Source: Acetomicrobium flavidum (GTDB lineage Bacteria; Synergistota; Synergistia; Synergistales; Acetomicrobiaceae). From it: a stretch of DNA of 64,000 nt. Below the pieces are notes generated by a model, which made no database searches, had not been told where the DNA came from, and was given only the letters and a program-made list of their open reading frames with translations. Location: positions 1,636,001 through 1,700,000 of the forward strand of contig NZ_FSQZ01000001.1 in NCBI RefSeq assembly GCF_900129645.1, read 5' to 3'. Positions 39,841 to 48,089 of this stretch are shown here, in pieces. A program made the position numbers and the translations under genes. The stretch's first letter is position 1. Every line of letters begins with the position of its first letter.

Positions 39841-41241
39841 TTGAAAGATAAAAATAATTTCATTTATCCCTACATCCCAAATTCGTTGCTCGAATTTAAG
39901 CAGTCTATGATGAGGGAAATAGGAATAAACGAGGTAGATGAGCTTTATCAAGATATTCCGAAAGAACTTAGATTCAAAGGAAAGATGAATTTGCCCAAGC
40001 CCCTACATTCGGAAATGGATCTAAAACGACACATGGAGGAAATATTATCTAAGAACAGGACATGCGAGGAAAATGTCAGCTTTCTGGGGGCCGGTTGTTG
40101 GCGGCATTATGTACCGGCCATTTGTGACGAGATCAACAGCAGAGCTGAGTTTTTGACGGCTTATGCAGGTGAACCCTACGAAGACCATGGAAGGTTTCAA
40201 GCGCTCTTCGAATATGAAAGCATGATGGCAGAACTCGTCGATATGGACGTGGTAAACGTACCAACCTATGATGGAGCGCAAGCTGCAGCGACTTCCTTGC
40301 GGATGGCCTCAAGGATTACCGGGAGAAAAGAGGTTTTAATTGCCGGTGCAATACATCCTGAAAGATTGCTCGTGATTAAGAATTATTTAAACCCCGACAT
40401 TAAGGTCATATCGGTAAATTACGATAAGGTTTCAGGTCAGGTCGACCTTGAGGACTTAAGGCAAAAAGTTTCTTCAAAGACTGCCGCAATTTACTTTGAA
40501 AATCCCACATATTTCGGATGCATAGAATGCCAAGGCGAAAACATTTCGCGAATAGCTCACGAAGAGGGAGCCCTCATGGTGACCTTCGTCGATCCCATTT
40601 CTTTGGGCGTCATTGCCCCTCCTTCCCATTATGGGGCAGATATTGTGTGTGGCGATATACAACCGCTTGGAATTCACATGAATTACGGTGGTGGATGCGG
40701 AGGTTTTATCGCGACTCGTGACGAAGAAAAATTTGTGATGGAATACCCGTCACGTTTATTTGGAATAACCAGGACGGTCGTCGAAGGCGAATGGGGTTTC
40801 GGGGACGTGGCATATGAAAGGACCTCTTTCGCCAAGAGGGAAGAGGGCAAGGAATTCGTTGGAACTGCAGCTGCGCTTTGGGGCATTACCGCAGGGGTTT
40901 ACTTGGCTTTGATAGGGCCTCAGGGAATGAAGGATATAGGCAAAACGATCATGCAAAAGGCTCAGTATGCTGCCCGTAAACTTTCCGCGATAAATGGAGT
41001 AAAGGCGCCCTTGCACGATGCACCGTATTTCAAGGAGTTTGTAGTTGACTTTAATGCCACGGGCATAACTGTGGAAGAGGTCAACAATGCCTTGCTCAAG
41101 GAAGGAATTTTTGGGGGTAAGGATTTGTCCAGGGAATTTCCTCCTTTAGGGCAAAGTGCTCTTTATTGCATTACGGAAGTACATTCAAAAAATGATATAG
41201 ACCATCTCGTTGAAACATTAAATGAAATACTTACACGATAA
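39841..41241 (+). CDS. gcvPA: GcvPA-like PLP-fold protein (glycine dehydrogenase subunit 1 family, divergent)
   Basis: A 466-residue homologue of the alpha half of the two-subunit glycine decarboxylase. The family frame is clear: SFLGAGCWRHYVPAICDEI (80-98), FQALFEYESMMAEL, PTYDGAQAAATSLRMAS, and GDIQPLGIHMNYGGGCGGF (271-289). But the loop that is usually TPYQPE reads AGEPYEDHGR (109-118), and the highly conserved TREQHIRREKATSNICT segment is replaced by VAYERTSFAKREEGKEFVGT (323-342). These changes suggest a different substrate or partner. The start is TTG after GGGAGGTG. No gcvT or gcvH lies nearby. Annotation pipelines would call it gcvPA; I treat the glycine activity as unproven. Confidence 0.8.
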   Translation: MKDKNNFIYPYIPNSLLEFKQSMMREIGINEVDELYQDIPKELRFKGKMNLPKPLHSEMDLKRHMEEILSKNRTCEENVSFLGAGCWRHYVPAICDEINSRAEFLTAYAGEPYEDHGRFQALFEYESMMAELVDMDVVNVPTYDGAQAAATSLRMASRITGRKEVLIAGAIHPERLLVIKNYLNPDIKVISVNYDKVSGQVDLEDLRQKVSSKTAAIYFENPTYFGCIECQGENISRIAHEEGALMVTFVDPISLGVIAPPSHYGADIVCGDIQPLGIHMNYGGGCGGFIATRDEEKFVMEYPSRLFGITRTVVEGEWGFGDVAYERTSFAKREEGKEFVGTAAALWGITAGVYLALIGPQGMKDIGKTIMQKAQYAARKLSAINGVKAPLHDAPYFKEFVVDFNATGITVEEVNNALLKEGIFGGKDLSREFPPLGQSALYCITEVHSKNDIDHLVETLNEILTR

Positions 41242-41320
41242 GTTTCCGGAAAGATATTTCTGACGCCTTTATTTTAGTTGTAATCTGGGCATCTTAGTTT
41301 TTTTAGAAGGGAGAAATAAC

Positions 41321-42892
41321 ATGCTAGAGAATAAAAAGGCTAAATTGAGGAATTTCCATCAGGCCCATTGGGATGAACCGGTCATATTTGAATTAAGCGC
41401 CAAGGGGGCAAGGGGCATACTCGTGCCTGAGGCTGAAGAGGAAATAAAAGCAGAAGTGGGAGACGGCATTTCAAGAATTCCGGCGCACCTTCGAAGAAAG
41501 GAGCCGCCAGCGCTGCCGGAATTGTTTCAAGCACAAGTTTTAAGGCATTATCTTCATCTTTCTCAGGCAACTTTGGGGGCTGACCTGAACATCGAGATAG
41601 GACAGGGAACGTGTACCATAAAATACAGCCCAAAAATTAATGAAAGCTTTGCCACATCTTCGAAAGTTACGGAATTACATCCCTTTCAGGCGGAGGGTAC
41701 CGTACAAGGGGCGCTTGAAATACTTTACAAGACCGACATGTTTTTAAGGGAAATATCAGGGCTGTCTCGCTTCGTATTTCAGCCGGGAGGTGGTTCCCAT
41801 GGGCTATTTGCCATTGCATCTATGATAAGAGCGTATCATGAGTCGCGCGGTGAATCAGGTAAGAGGGATGAAATTATAACCACGATCTTTTCTCACCCAT
41901 CGAACGCCGCAGCAGCGGCAGTCAAGGGTTTTAAGGTCATAACGTTATACCCTGATAAGGATGGCTATCCCGATGTAGATGCTCTCAGGGAAGCTGTCTC
42001 AGATAGGACTGCAGGTCTTATGATAACGAATCCCGAAGATCATGGATTGTTTAACTCCAAGATCGCTGAGTTTACGCGGATCGTTCATGAGGCAGGAGGG
42101 CTTTGCAGTTATGATCAGGCCAATGCCAATGGCATTTTAGGCATGACGAGGGCTTTGGAGGGAGGATTTGATTTTTGTTTCTTCAACCTGCACAAAACTT
42201 TCTCATCTCCTCATGGCTGTGGGGGTCCGGCTGTTGGAGCAGTTGGTGTAAGGGAGGAGTTTGAGCAGTTTTTGCCGGTTCCCTTGATTGACTTCGATGG
42301 GGAAAAGTATTTCTTGAATTACGATGTTAAAAATAGCATCGGAAAGGTGCGGATGTTTTACGGCGTTCTTCCAGTAGTGGCAAGGGCATATGCATGGATA
42401 ATGAGCTTGGGCGAAGAAGGACTCAAGGAGGTGGCAAGGATAGCTGTGTTGAACAACAATTACTTGATGAGAAACATTTCAAAAATACGTGGTGCTACCA
42501 TTCCCTATGATGCCCCGGGCAAGCATCGGTTGGAGCAAGTTAGATATAGTTGGGAGAAATTGACGAAAGATACAGGCGTTACGACCGAAGATGTCCAACG
42601 TAGAATGTGTGATTTCGGCATGCATTATTGGACAAGCCATCATCCTTGGATAATCCCGGAACCCTTTACTTTGGAGCCTACTGAGTCTTACTCAAAGGAA
42701 GAACTGGATGAATATGTAGCTGCTTTAAAGCAAGTCTCGGAAGAAGCTTATACAGACCCAGAGAAGGTAAAAAACGCTCCTTACAATAGTTGTATCCATA
42801 AGATAGATCCCTCGTTATTGGATGATCCAAAGAAATGGGCCATAACGTGGCGTTCATATCTTAAAAAACACGGGAAGGATATCGATGCATAA
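41321..42892 (+). CDS. gcvPB: GcvPB-like PLP-dependent protein (glycine dehydrogenase subunit 2 family, divergent)
   Basis: A 523-residue homologue of the PLP-carrying half of two-subunit glycine decarboxylase, slightly longer than usual (about 480-490). The Schiff-base lysine is Lys292 in FFNLHKTFSSPHGCGGPAVG. Changes from the usual pattern include IEIGQGTCTIKYSPKINES where the family has FYPLGSCTMKYNPKINE, FSHPSNAAAAAV for DSAHGTNPASAAM, YDQANANGILG for YDGANLNAIMG, and GCGGPA for GGGGPG. The catalytic lysine and the stacking histidine are kept. It follows the PA-like gene by 79 bases and overlaps the kinase-like gene by 8. Confidence 0.8.
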   Translation: MLENKKAKLRNFHQAHWDEPVIFELSAKGARGILVPEAEEEIKAEVGDGISRIPAHLRRKEPPALPELFQAQVLRHYLHLSQATLGADLNIEIGQGTCTIKYSPKINESFATSSKVTELHPFQAEGTVQGALEILYKTDMFLREISGLSRFVFQPGGGSHGLFAIASMIRAYHESRGESGKRDEIITTIFSHPSNAAAAAVKGFKVITLYPDKDGYPDVDALREAVSDRTAGLMITNPEDHGLFNSKIAEFTRIVHEAGGLCSYDQANANGILGMTRALEGGFDFCFFNLHKTFSSPHGCGGPAVGAVGVREEFEQFLPVPLIDFDGEKYFLNYDVKNSIGKVRMFYGVLPVVARAYAWIMSLGEEGLKEVARIAVLNNNYLMRNISKIRGATIPYDAPGKHRLEQVRYSWEKLTKDTGVTTEDVQRRMCDFGMHYWTSHHPWIIPEPFTLEPTESYSKEELDEYVAALKQVSEEAYTDPEKVKNAPYNSCIHKIDPSLLDDPKKWAITWRSYLKKHGKDIDA

Positions 42893-43997
42893 GGTAGGGT
42901 TGATCGTAAATCCCATAGCGGGCATGGGCGGAAAGGTAGGCTTAAAAGGAACTGATGGCTCTGAAATAGTAGCACTTGCGCGAAAACTTGGCGCTACCGC
43001 CGAAGCACCTTTTCGTGCCCTACAAGCTCTAAAGGAGCTTGAGATTTTAAAAGATAGCATAGAGATAATAGCATGTCCTGGAGCTATGGGGGAAAGCGTA
43101 GCGAAGAAGTGCGGGTTTAAAGTGGGCATCATAGGACCTGCGAAGGAAGAAACCTCTGCCGAAGATACACGTCGAGCAGCATCGGAAATGATGAAGCTGC
43201 AAATTGAATTGTTGCTCTTTGCCGGCGGCGATGGAACGGCCCGCGACATATACAGCTCAATAAAGGATTCAGGGCCAGTCATAGGAATACCTGCCGGGGT
43301 AAAGATGCACTCCTCGATCTTTGCACTCAATCCCAAAAGGGCAGGAGAGTTAGCTCTTCTTTACTTGACCGGAAAGGTAAAAGAGCTTAGAGAGGCGGAA
43401 GTTATGGACATCGATGAAGAGCTGTTTAGAAAAGGCGTTGTGTGCGCCAGGCTTTACGGTTACTTAAAAATCCCCTTCGAAAGAAGATATGTCCAAAACG
43501 TAAAGGCTGCCACCCCTCCAAGTGAAAAATACGAACAGGAAGTAATTGCCGCTGAGGTAGTAGAAAATATGGAACAAGGCTGCATTTACATAGTAGGTCC
43601 AGGCACCACTACGAGGCAGATTATGCAGTTATTGGGTTTAGATTACAGTTTGCTTGGAGTGGATGTTGTAAGCAACGGAAAACTTCTTGCCAAGGACGTC
43701 TCGGAAAAACAACTGTTAGAAATCATCGACGACAAACGTTCCAAACTGATAGTCACACCTATTGGAGGACAAGGATATATCTTAGGTCGAGGAAATCAGC
43801 AATTGAGCCCGAGGATCATCAAAAAGATAGGAAAGGACAACATAATAGTCGTTTCCACCAAGGACAAGCTGCATTCCTTGAAAGGGGCTCCACTTCTTGT
43901 GGATAGCGGCGACGGCGAAGTCGATGAAATGCTTGTCGGATATATAAAGGTTATTACTGGCTATAAAGAATACGCCATATATCTTGTTTCTTTTTAG
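42885..43997 (+). CDS. ATP-NAD kinase/AcoX-family protein
   Basis: A 370-residue protein of the predicted polyphosphate- or ATP-dependent NAD kinase family (COG3199), which includes AcoX of acetoin clusters. The diacylglycerol-kinase-like fold is marked by GLIVNPIAGMGGKVGLKGTD at the start, the GGDG motif in LLLFAGGDGTARDIY (about 110-124), and GIPAGVKMHSSIFALNP. A C-terminal half includes GPGTTTRQIMQLLGLDYSLLGVDV and VTPIGGQGYILGRGNQQLSP, typical of the group. It may phosphorylate NAD or another small metabolite. It is coupled to the GcvPB-like gene by an 8-base overlap. Confidence 0.85.
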   Translation: MHKVGLIVNPIAGMGGKVGLKGTDGSEIVALARKLGATAEAPFRALQALKELEILKDSIEIIACPGAMGESVAKKCGFKVGIIGPAKEETSAEDTRRAASEMMKLQIELLLFAGGDGTARDIYSSIKDSGPVIGIPAGVKMHSSIFALNPKRAGELALLYLTGKVKELREAEVMDIDEELFRKGVVCARLYGYLKIPFERRYVQNVKAATPPSEKYEQEVIAAEVVENMEQGCIYIVGPGTTTRQIMQLLGLDYSLLGVDVVSNGKLLAKDVSEKQLLEIIDDKRSKLIVTPIGGQGYILGRGNQQLSPRIIKKIGKDNIIVVSTKDKLHSLKGAPLLVDSGDGEVDEMLVGYIKVITGYKEYAIYLVSF

Positions 43998-44075
43998 GAT
44001 GGGGCTGAGGCAAATCATAGTTTCTACCAAATGCCCTTAATTCAAGTAGATACTTTCAAACAGAAGGTGAAGAAA

Positions 44076-44858
44076 ATGATGAAAGATAGAGATGTTCTGT
44101 CGCTGGAAGGAAAAGTAGCCGCAGTTACAGGTGCTGCATCGGGCATCGGGCATGCTACAGCCGAACTTCTTGCAAAATTTGGTGCACAGGTAGTTTTACT
44201 CGATGTCGATGAAGCAAAAGGCGAGTTGTCTGCCCAAAAGATAGTGGATCAGGGCGGGAAAGCATGTTTTATGAAATGCGACGTTACTTCGGAAAAAGCC
44301 TGCAAAAAGGTCATTGAAGAGATAAAAGACAAATTTGGCAGGCTCGATATCTTACATAACAATGCGGGCATCATCATTAGGAAGACCGTAGTCGAATTAG
44401 ATGAGAAGGAATGGAATCTGGCTGTAGATGTCTGTTTAAAGGGAACATATTTGCTTTCAAAACATGCCATACCGCTTATGGCTGCAGGTGGTGGAGGCAG
44501 CATCATAAACACCGGCTCTGGATGGGGTCTAAAAGGTGGGGAAAAGGCAGCTTCCTACTGTGCTGCGAAAGGCGGCGTTGTAAACCTCACGCGTGCGATG
44601 GCCATAGATCATGGGAGGGATAATATCAGGGTAAATTGTGTTTGTCCCGGCGACATAGATACACCTTTGCTTAGAGGAGAAGCACGTCAACTTGGGGTTA
44701 ACGAAGAAGAGTTTCTGCAGTCCTCTGCCAGAGAAAGGCCTTTGGGAAGGATAGGAACTCCTAAAGATATAGCTAATGCAGTTTTGTTTTTGGCAAGCGA
44801 TCTATCTAAATGGATAACGGGTGCTGTATTGGTAGTGGATGGCGGTGGGTTAGCCTAA
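44076..44858 (+). CDS. Short-chain dehydrogenase/reductase
   Basis: A 260-residue classical SDR. The cofactor loop is AAVTGAASGIGHATAELL; the aspartate in VVLLDVDEA favours NAD(H). NNAG is present in DILHNNAGIIIR. The catalytic Ser, Tyr and Lys are in INTGSGWGLKGGEKAASYCAAKGG, and the substrate loop follows NCVCPGDIDTPLLRGEA. This is close to the 3-oxoacyl-ACP reductase/diol dehydrogenase type, so the substrate is open. I chose ATG 44076 with AAGGTG six bases upstream; a frame reaching 44031 has no ribosome site. It belongs to the GcvP-like cluster. Confidence 0.88.
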   Translation: MMKDRDVLSLEGKVAAVTGAASGIGHATAELLAKFGAQVVLLDVDEAKGELSAQKIVDQGGKACFMKCDVTSEKACKKVIEEIKDKFGRLDILHNNAGIIIRKTVVELDEKEWNLAVDVCLKGTYLLSKHAIPLMAAGGGGSIINTGSGWGLKGGEKAASYCAAKGGVVNLTRAMAIDHGRDNIRVNCVCPGDIDTPLLRGEARQLGVNEEEFLQSSARERPLGRIGTPKDIANAVLFLASDLSKWITGAVLVVDGGGLA

Positions 44859-44958
44859 TAATAACCGAACCAATAATTATTAAAACTATGTAAAGATTAC
44901 ATATATTTGGAGCATGTTTTAAAAAGGCATGTCCCTTTGTTGTTTTTATAAACACCAC

Positions 44959-44986
44959 TTGAGTTGGTATTGAGACCTGGTATATT
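44959..44986 (+). promoter_or_regulatory. Candidate promoter of the symporter gene
   Basis: TTGAGT (44959-44964) and TATATT (44981-44986) are 16 bases apart, with TGG directly before the -10 (extended -10). The leader to the symporter ATG would be about 65 bases. This suggests that the symporter can be expressed apart from the genes before it. Confidence 0.55.
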
Positions 44987-45055
44987 AGGTGCATGATCCG
45001 ACGTCCAATAACCCGGAAAAAGCATGATAATTAAGTGATTGGAGGAACAGCAAAG

Positions 45056-46417
45056 ATGTTTTTCCTATCGATAGCTCTTACAATAATATTTGTCATTTCG
45101 ATAGGCATCATAGCTTCGGGCAGGAAAGTAGATGCAGAAGGGTACTCGTTAGCTGGTCGAAAGGCAAACCCCTTTGCCGTTTCTGGAATATTGCTCGGTG
45201 CCCTAGTTGGTGGTGCATCTACCGTAGGCACCACGGAAATGGCATACGTTTACGGCTTATCTGCATGGTGGTTTACTTTAGGCGGGGGGATAGGGTCGCT
45301 CTTGTTAGCTCTATTTATCGCTGAGCCATTAAGGAATTCTAAAGTTACTACATTAGCACAATTTTTGTCGAAGCATTACGGTTTACAGATGAGCCGTCTG
45401 GCTGCAATAGGTTCCGTCATCGGCACTCTGATGGCTATCGTGGCGCAATTCCTTGCCGCCTCCGCTTTGTTATCGGCTATTGTACCGTTACCTTCTTGGA
45501 CCTTGAATGTGATGATTGCCATTTTAATCCTTGTTTTTATATATTCGGGCGGCACTAAAAGTTACAGCGCTATTGGACAGGTAAAATTGATCTTGCTGTA
45601 CTTGACTTTAATTGTTTGTGGCGTAGTAGCCTATAGATTAGGCAGCACACCACTAGCGCTTGTTAGAGAGCTACCGAGATTCCCATATTTTTCGCTTTTT
45701 GCAAGGGGAATATCCAAGGAGCTTAATTCCTGTCTATCGCTGATTGTCGGGACTTTAGGCACGCAGATTTATGCTCAGGCAGTTCTTTCGGCATCGAGCG
45801 AAAGGACGGCGAAAAGAGGGGCGTTGCTCTCGGCGATTTTAATGCCTCCTATTGGACTTTTGGGGATTTGGGTTGGACTAACACTAAGAAAAGAAGGCGT
45901 TGTAATAGAACCTGCGCAGGCTCTTCCCTATTTTTTGTGTACATATCTTCCTAAAGCCTTTAGCGGCATCGCTTGGGCAACCCTTTTCATAACTTCCCTA
46001 GGAACCGCAGCTGGTCTGTCTTTGGGAGTTGCCACGACTGTATCTTACGACCTTTACCTTTCATTTAAAAGGAAACTAGCATCTAGCAGTAAGATGCTTT
46101 TAATAAATAGAGTCAGTCTGCTTTGCGTGATCGTCGTATCGTTAATAATTAGTTTAAAGGCAGCTAATTCTCTTATACTACAGTGGAGCTATCTTAGTAT
46201 GGGATTAAGAGGTGCAAGCGTTTTTGTGCCGTTGATGGCGGCTATATTTTTTGGTGTCCTTTCTCCCGGCATGGCACTGCTATCGGGCGTTGTCGGCATA
46301 ACAATAGCTTGCCTATGGCCAATATTGATGCTTCCTGGAGAGGGCATCTTACTTGGCGTATGCGCTTCTGCCGCAATAGCCGCGTTCGACATATACAGGA
46401 ACAAGAAGACACGTTAA
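45056..46417 (+). CDS. Sodium:solute symporter family (SSS) transporter
   Basis: A 453-residue polytopic inner-membrane protein of the LeuT-like SSS family (PutP/SGLT relatives), with about 12-13 hydrophobic segments. Typical phrases are DAEGYSLAGRKANPFAVSG (the SxAGR-type element near residue 36), ALVGGASTVGTTEMAYVYG and SGGTKSYSAIGQVKLI. It would bring in an amino acid, carboxylate or sugar with sodium. Its place at the end of the GcvP-like cluster suggests that it imports the substrate of that pathway. ATG 45056 follows TTGGAGGA; GTG 45035 is in frame but upstream of that site. The stop lies in an inverted repeat. Confidence 0.9.
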   Translation: MFFLSIALTIIFVISIGIIASGRKVDAEGYSLAGRKANPFAVSGILLGALVGGASTVGTTEMAYVYGLSAWWFTLGGGIGSLLLALFIAEPLRNSKVTTLAQFLSKHYGLQMSRLAAIGSVIGTLMAIVAQFLAASALLSAIVPLPSWTLNVMIAILILVFIYSGGTKSYSAIGQVKLILLYLTLIVCGVVAYRLGSTPLALVRELPRFPYFSLFARGISKELNSCLSLIVGTLGTQIYAQAVLSASSERTAKRGALLSAILMPPIGLLGIWVGLTLRKEGVVIEPAQALPYFLCTYLPKAFSGIAWATLFITSLGTAAGLSLGVATTVSYDLYLSFKRKLASSSKMLLINRVSLLCVIVVSLIISLKAANSLILQWSYLSMGLRGASVFVPLMAAIFFGVLSPGMALLSGVVGITIACLWPILMLPGEGILLGVCASAAIAAFDIYRNKKTR

Positions 46418-46437
46418 GGTTTCACGTGTCTTCTTGT
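46401..46437. terminator. 14-bp inverted repeat between convergent genes
   Basis: ACAAGAAGACACGT (46401-46414), a 9-base loop and its exact complement (46424-46437). The left arm codes for the last residues of the symporter and the loop contains its TAA. It probably acts as a terminator between the symporter and fliD (which ends at 46472), although no long T run follows on either side. Confidence 0.6.
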
Positions 46438-46471
46438 GAACTTGTGCTTTACTGGCTGTGTGCCTTTGTAG

Positions 46472-47941
46472 TTATGATGACTTGCCGACGGATCCAAGTT
46501 GAGAAACGATCCCAGACAGCCAACTTGCCTGTTGGCTTAGTTGGGATAAAATTGTTTCCATTTGCGAGTATTGTTCTATCAATCCCTTTTCTTTTATGGC
46601 AAGCCTATTCTCGAAGTCGGCAATCCTTTTATCTATTGCGTTTATCCGATCATTCAGGTAGTTAACCTCGCTAGCAAGCCGTCCCTTCGTTACGACTGTA
46701 GAGCCTACTGTGACAGGAACGTTATCTACGGTATCACCTATGAAATTATCGAGTTTAGTCATGACCGTGGTCATGAGAGAAGAGACATCATTAGAATTTG
46801 TGGTCATCGCTTCCATAAATTTATCGGCGTCGAATACGAGCTTTCCACTTTTGCCGTAATCCGTGGATTCAGTCGTTATCCCAATCTGAGATAGCATTTT
46901 AAAGGCGCCACTCGTGGCTATGGGGTCTGAAATAATGGCCCGTAGCCGAGATTTAGTTTGCCATAGCAAGGGGTCTCCTCTAAGCATGCCTATTCTTTTT
47001 TGGTAATCTTCCGTAGGATCTTCGATCGGCTCTTCGGAAACTCTGATGTTTATCCAGTCTATGGCATTATTGTAAGCTTCTACGAAATCGCTAATGGCAT
47101 TTACCGCTTTTTCGGCGTCCAGCACTACATCGGCGACAACATGTCCTGTTCCTTTTAGGTTAAACGTAAGTCCGTTTATTAGATCGCTTATCTCGTTTCC
47201 GGACCTTTGGACCTCTAGGCCGTCTATTTTAAGTTTGGCATCTTGTGCTGTCTTTAGAGTGTTGGTAAAGGTCGAGCCGTCCCAAATTTGAATAGCACCA
47301 AGAATATCGTTGGTGTCTGTGACCTTTATGGCGTTGGCTTCCCCGGTGCTGTTACTGGTCAATATTAGCCGATTGTCCAATATCTTTGCCGTTACGCCGA
47401 TGCTTTCCCCCTCGCTGGTTTTAGCAGAATTGATCTTAGAGGCCAAAGATGACAACGTATCGCTGCTTGTCACCTGAATTGTTGCTATATTGTCTCCGGT
47501 CCCTATGGTAAAGCTTCCGCTGGTAAAGTCCTGAATGAGGTCTGCCATGGTCTTTGTCGGGTCATCGATCCGCGCACTTGCTACGCTATGTGCCTGTGCC
47601 AACTGCAAGACCTCGATGTCGTATCTTGCAATTTCAGCGTCGGGCGTCGCTGTTATGCTCAATACAGACGATGGGTCTAACGAGCTTCCAAGGTTAGTCA
47701 TCTCCGCTGTCTTTGCGAGGTAGGTGGAAGAAAGTTTAAGCGACGTCAGGCTTGAGCGTAATGTCTTGAAGTTTGCGCTGAATTCATCATATAGGTCCTT
47801 TTTGAATTCCAGCTTTTCTTTCTCTGCAGTCCAAATGTCTGTGATCTTTCGTTCCTGTTCCATTACTTTGTCTATCATTGTTCCCCAATCTATGCCGGAG
47901 GCAAGTCCGGTAACTTGAAAAAGGGGATCAGTTGTAGCCAT
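46472..47941 (-). CDS. fliD: Flagellar filament cap protein FliD
   Basis: A 489-residue flagellar hook-associated protein 2. The N-terminal region FQVTGLASGIDWGTMIDKVM and the helical stretch KKDLYDEFSANFKTLRSSL match FliD_N, and the C-terminal coiled-coil part ends with IEQYSQMETILSQLSQQASWLS as in FliD_C. The central domains are beta-rich, threonine- and serine-rich, and variable as expected. FliD pentamers cap the filament and fold incoming flagellin. No other flagellar gene is in the window. GGGAGGAT precedes the ATG, and a sigma-28-like promoter lies at 47987-48013. Confidence 0.95.
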   Translation of the reverse strand: MATTDPLFQVTGLASGIDWGTMIDKVMEQERKITDIWTAEKEKLEFKKDLYDEFSANFKTLRSSLTSLKLSSTYLAKTAEMTNLGSSLDPSSVLSITATPDAEIARYDIEVLQLAQAHSVASARIDDPTKTMADLIQDFTSGSFTIGTGDNIATIQVTSSDTLSSLASKINSAKTSEGESIGVTAKILDNRLILTSNSTGEANAIKVTDTNDILGAIQIWDGSTFTNTLKTAQDAKLKIDGLEVQRSGNEISDLINGLTFNLKGTGHVVADVVLDAEKAVNAISDFVEAYNNAIDWINIRVSEEPIEDPTEDYQKRIGMLRGDPLLWQTKSRLRAIISDPIATSGAFKMLSQIGITTESTDYGKSGKLVFDADKFMEAMTTNSNDVSSLMTTVMTKLDNFIGDTVDNVPVTVGSTVVTKGRLASEVNYLNDRINAIDKRIADFENRLAIKEKGLIEQYSQMETILSQLSQQASWLSGIVSQLGSVGKSS

Positions 47942-47986
47942 GAGAATATCCTCCCTTATGGGAAATCATCTAAACTGCTATAAATT

Positions 47987-48013
47987 ATATCGACGTATAA
48001 TGCCACAATCTTA
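47987..48013 (-). promoter_or_regulatory. Sigma-28 (FliA/SigD)-like promoter of fliD
   Basis: On the minus strand TAAG (48010-48013) is followed after exactly 15 bases by GTCGATAT (47987-47994). The known sigma-28 consensus is TAAA-N15-GCCGATAA, or GCCGATAT for Bacillus SigD. The site matches 3 of 4 and 7 of 8 against the latter. A sigma-70 -10 (TATAAT) overlaps it but lacks a -35. Confidence 0.6.
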
Positions 48014-48089
48014 AGTTGTACGGTATTGCCTAATGGTAAAATATATTACTGCGAGTATAAGTGTATGTAGTTCTTTTGGAGGAACTCAG

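Noticed and set aside
39667-39951. 94-codon minus-strand frame between the GntR and PA-like genes
   Set aside because: It covers the promoter and palindromes and the start of the PA-like gene and shows no domain or ribosome site.
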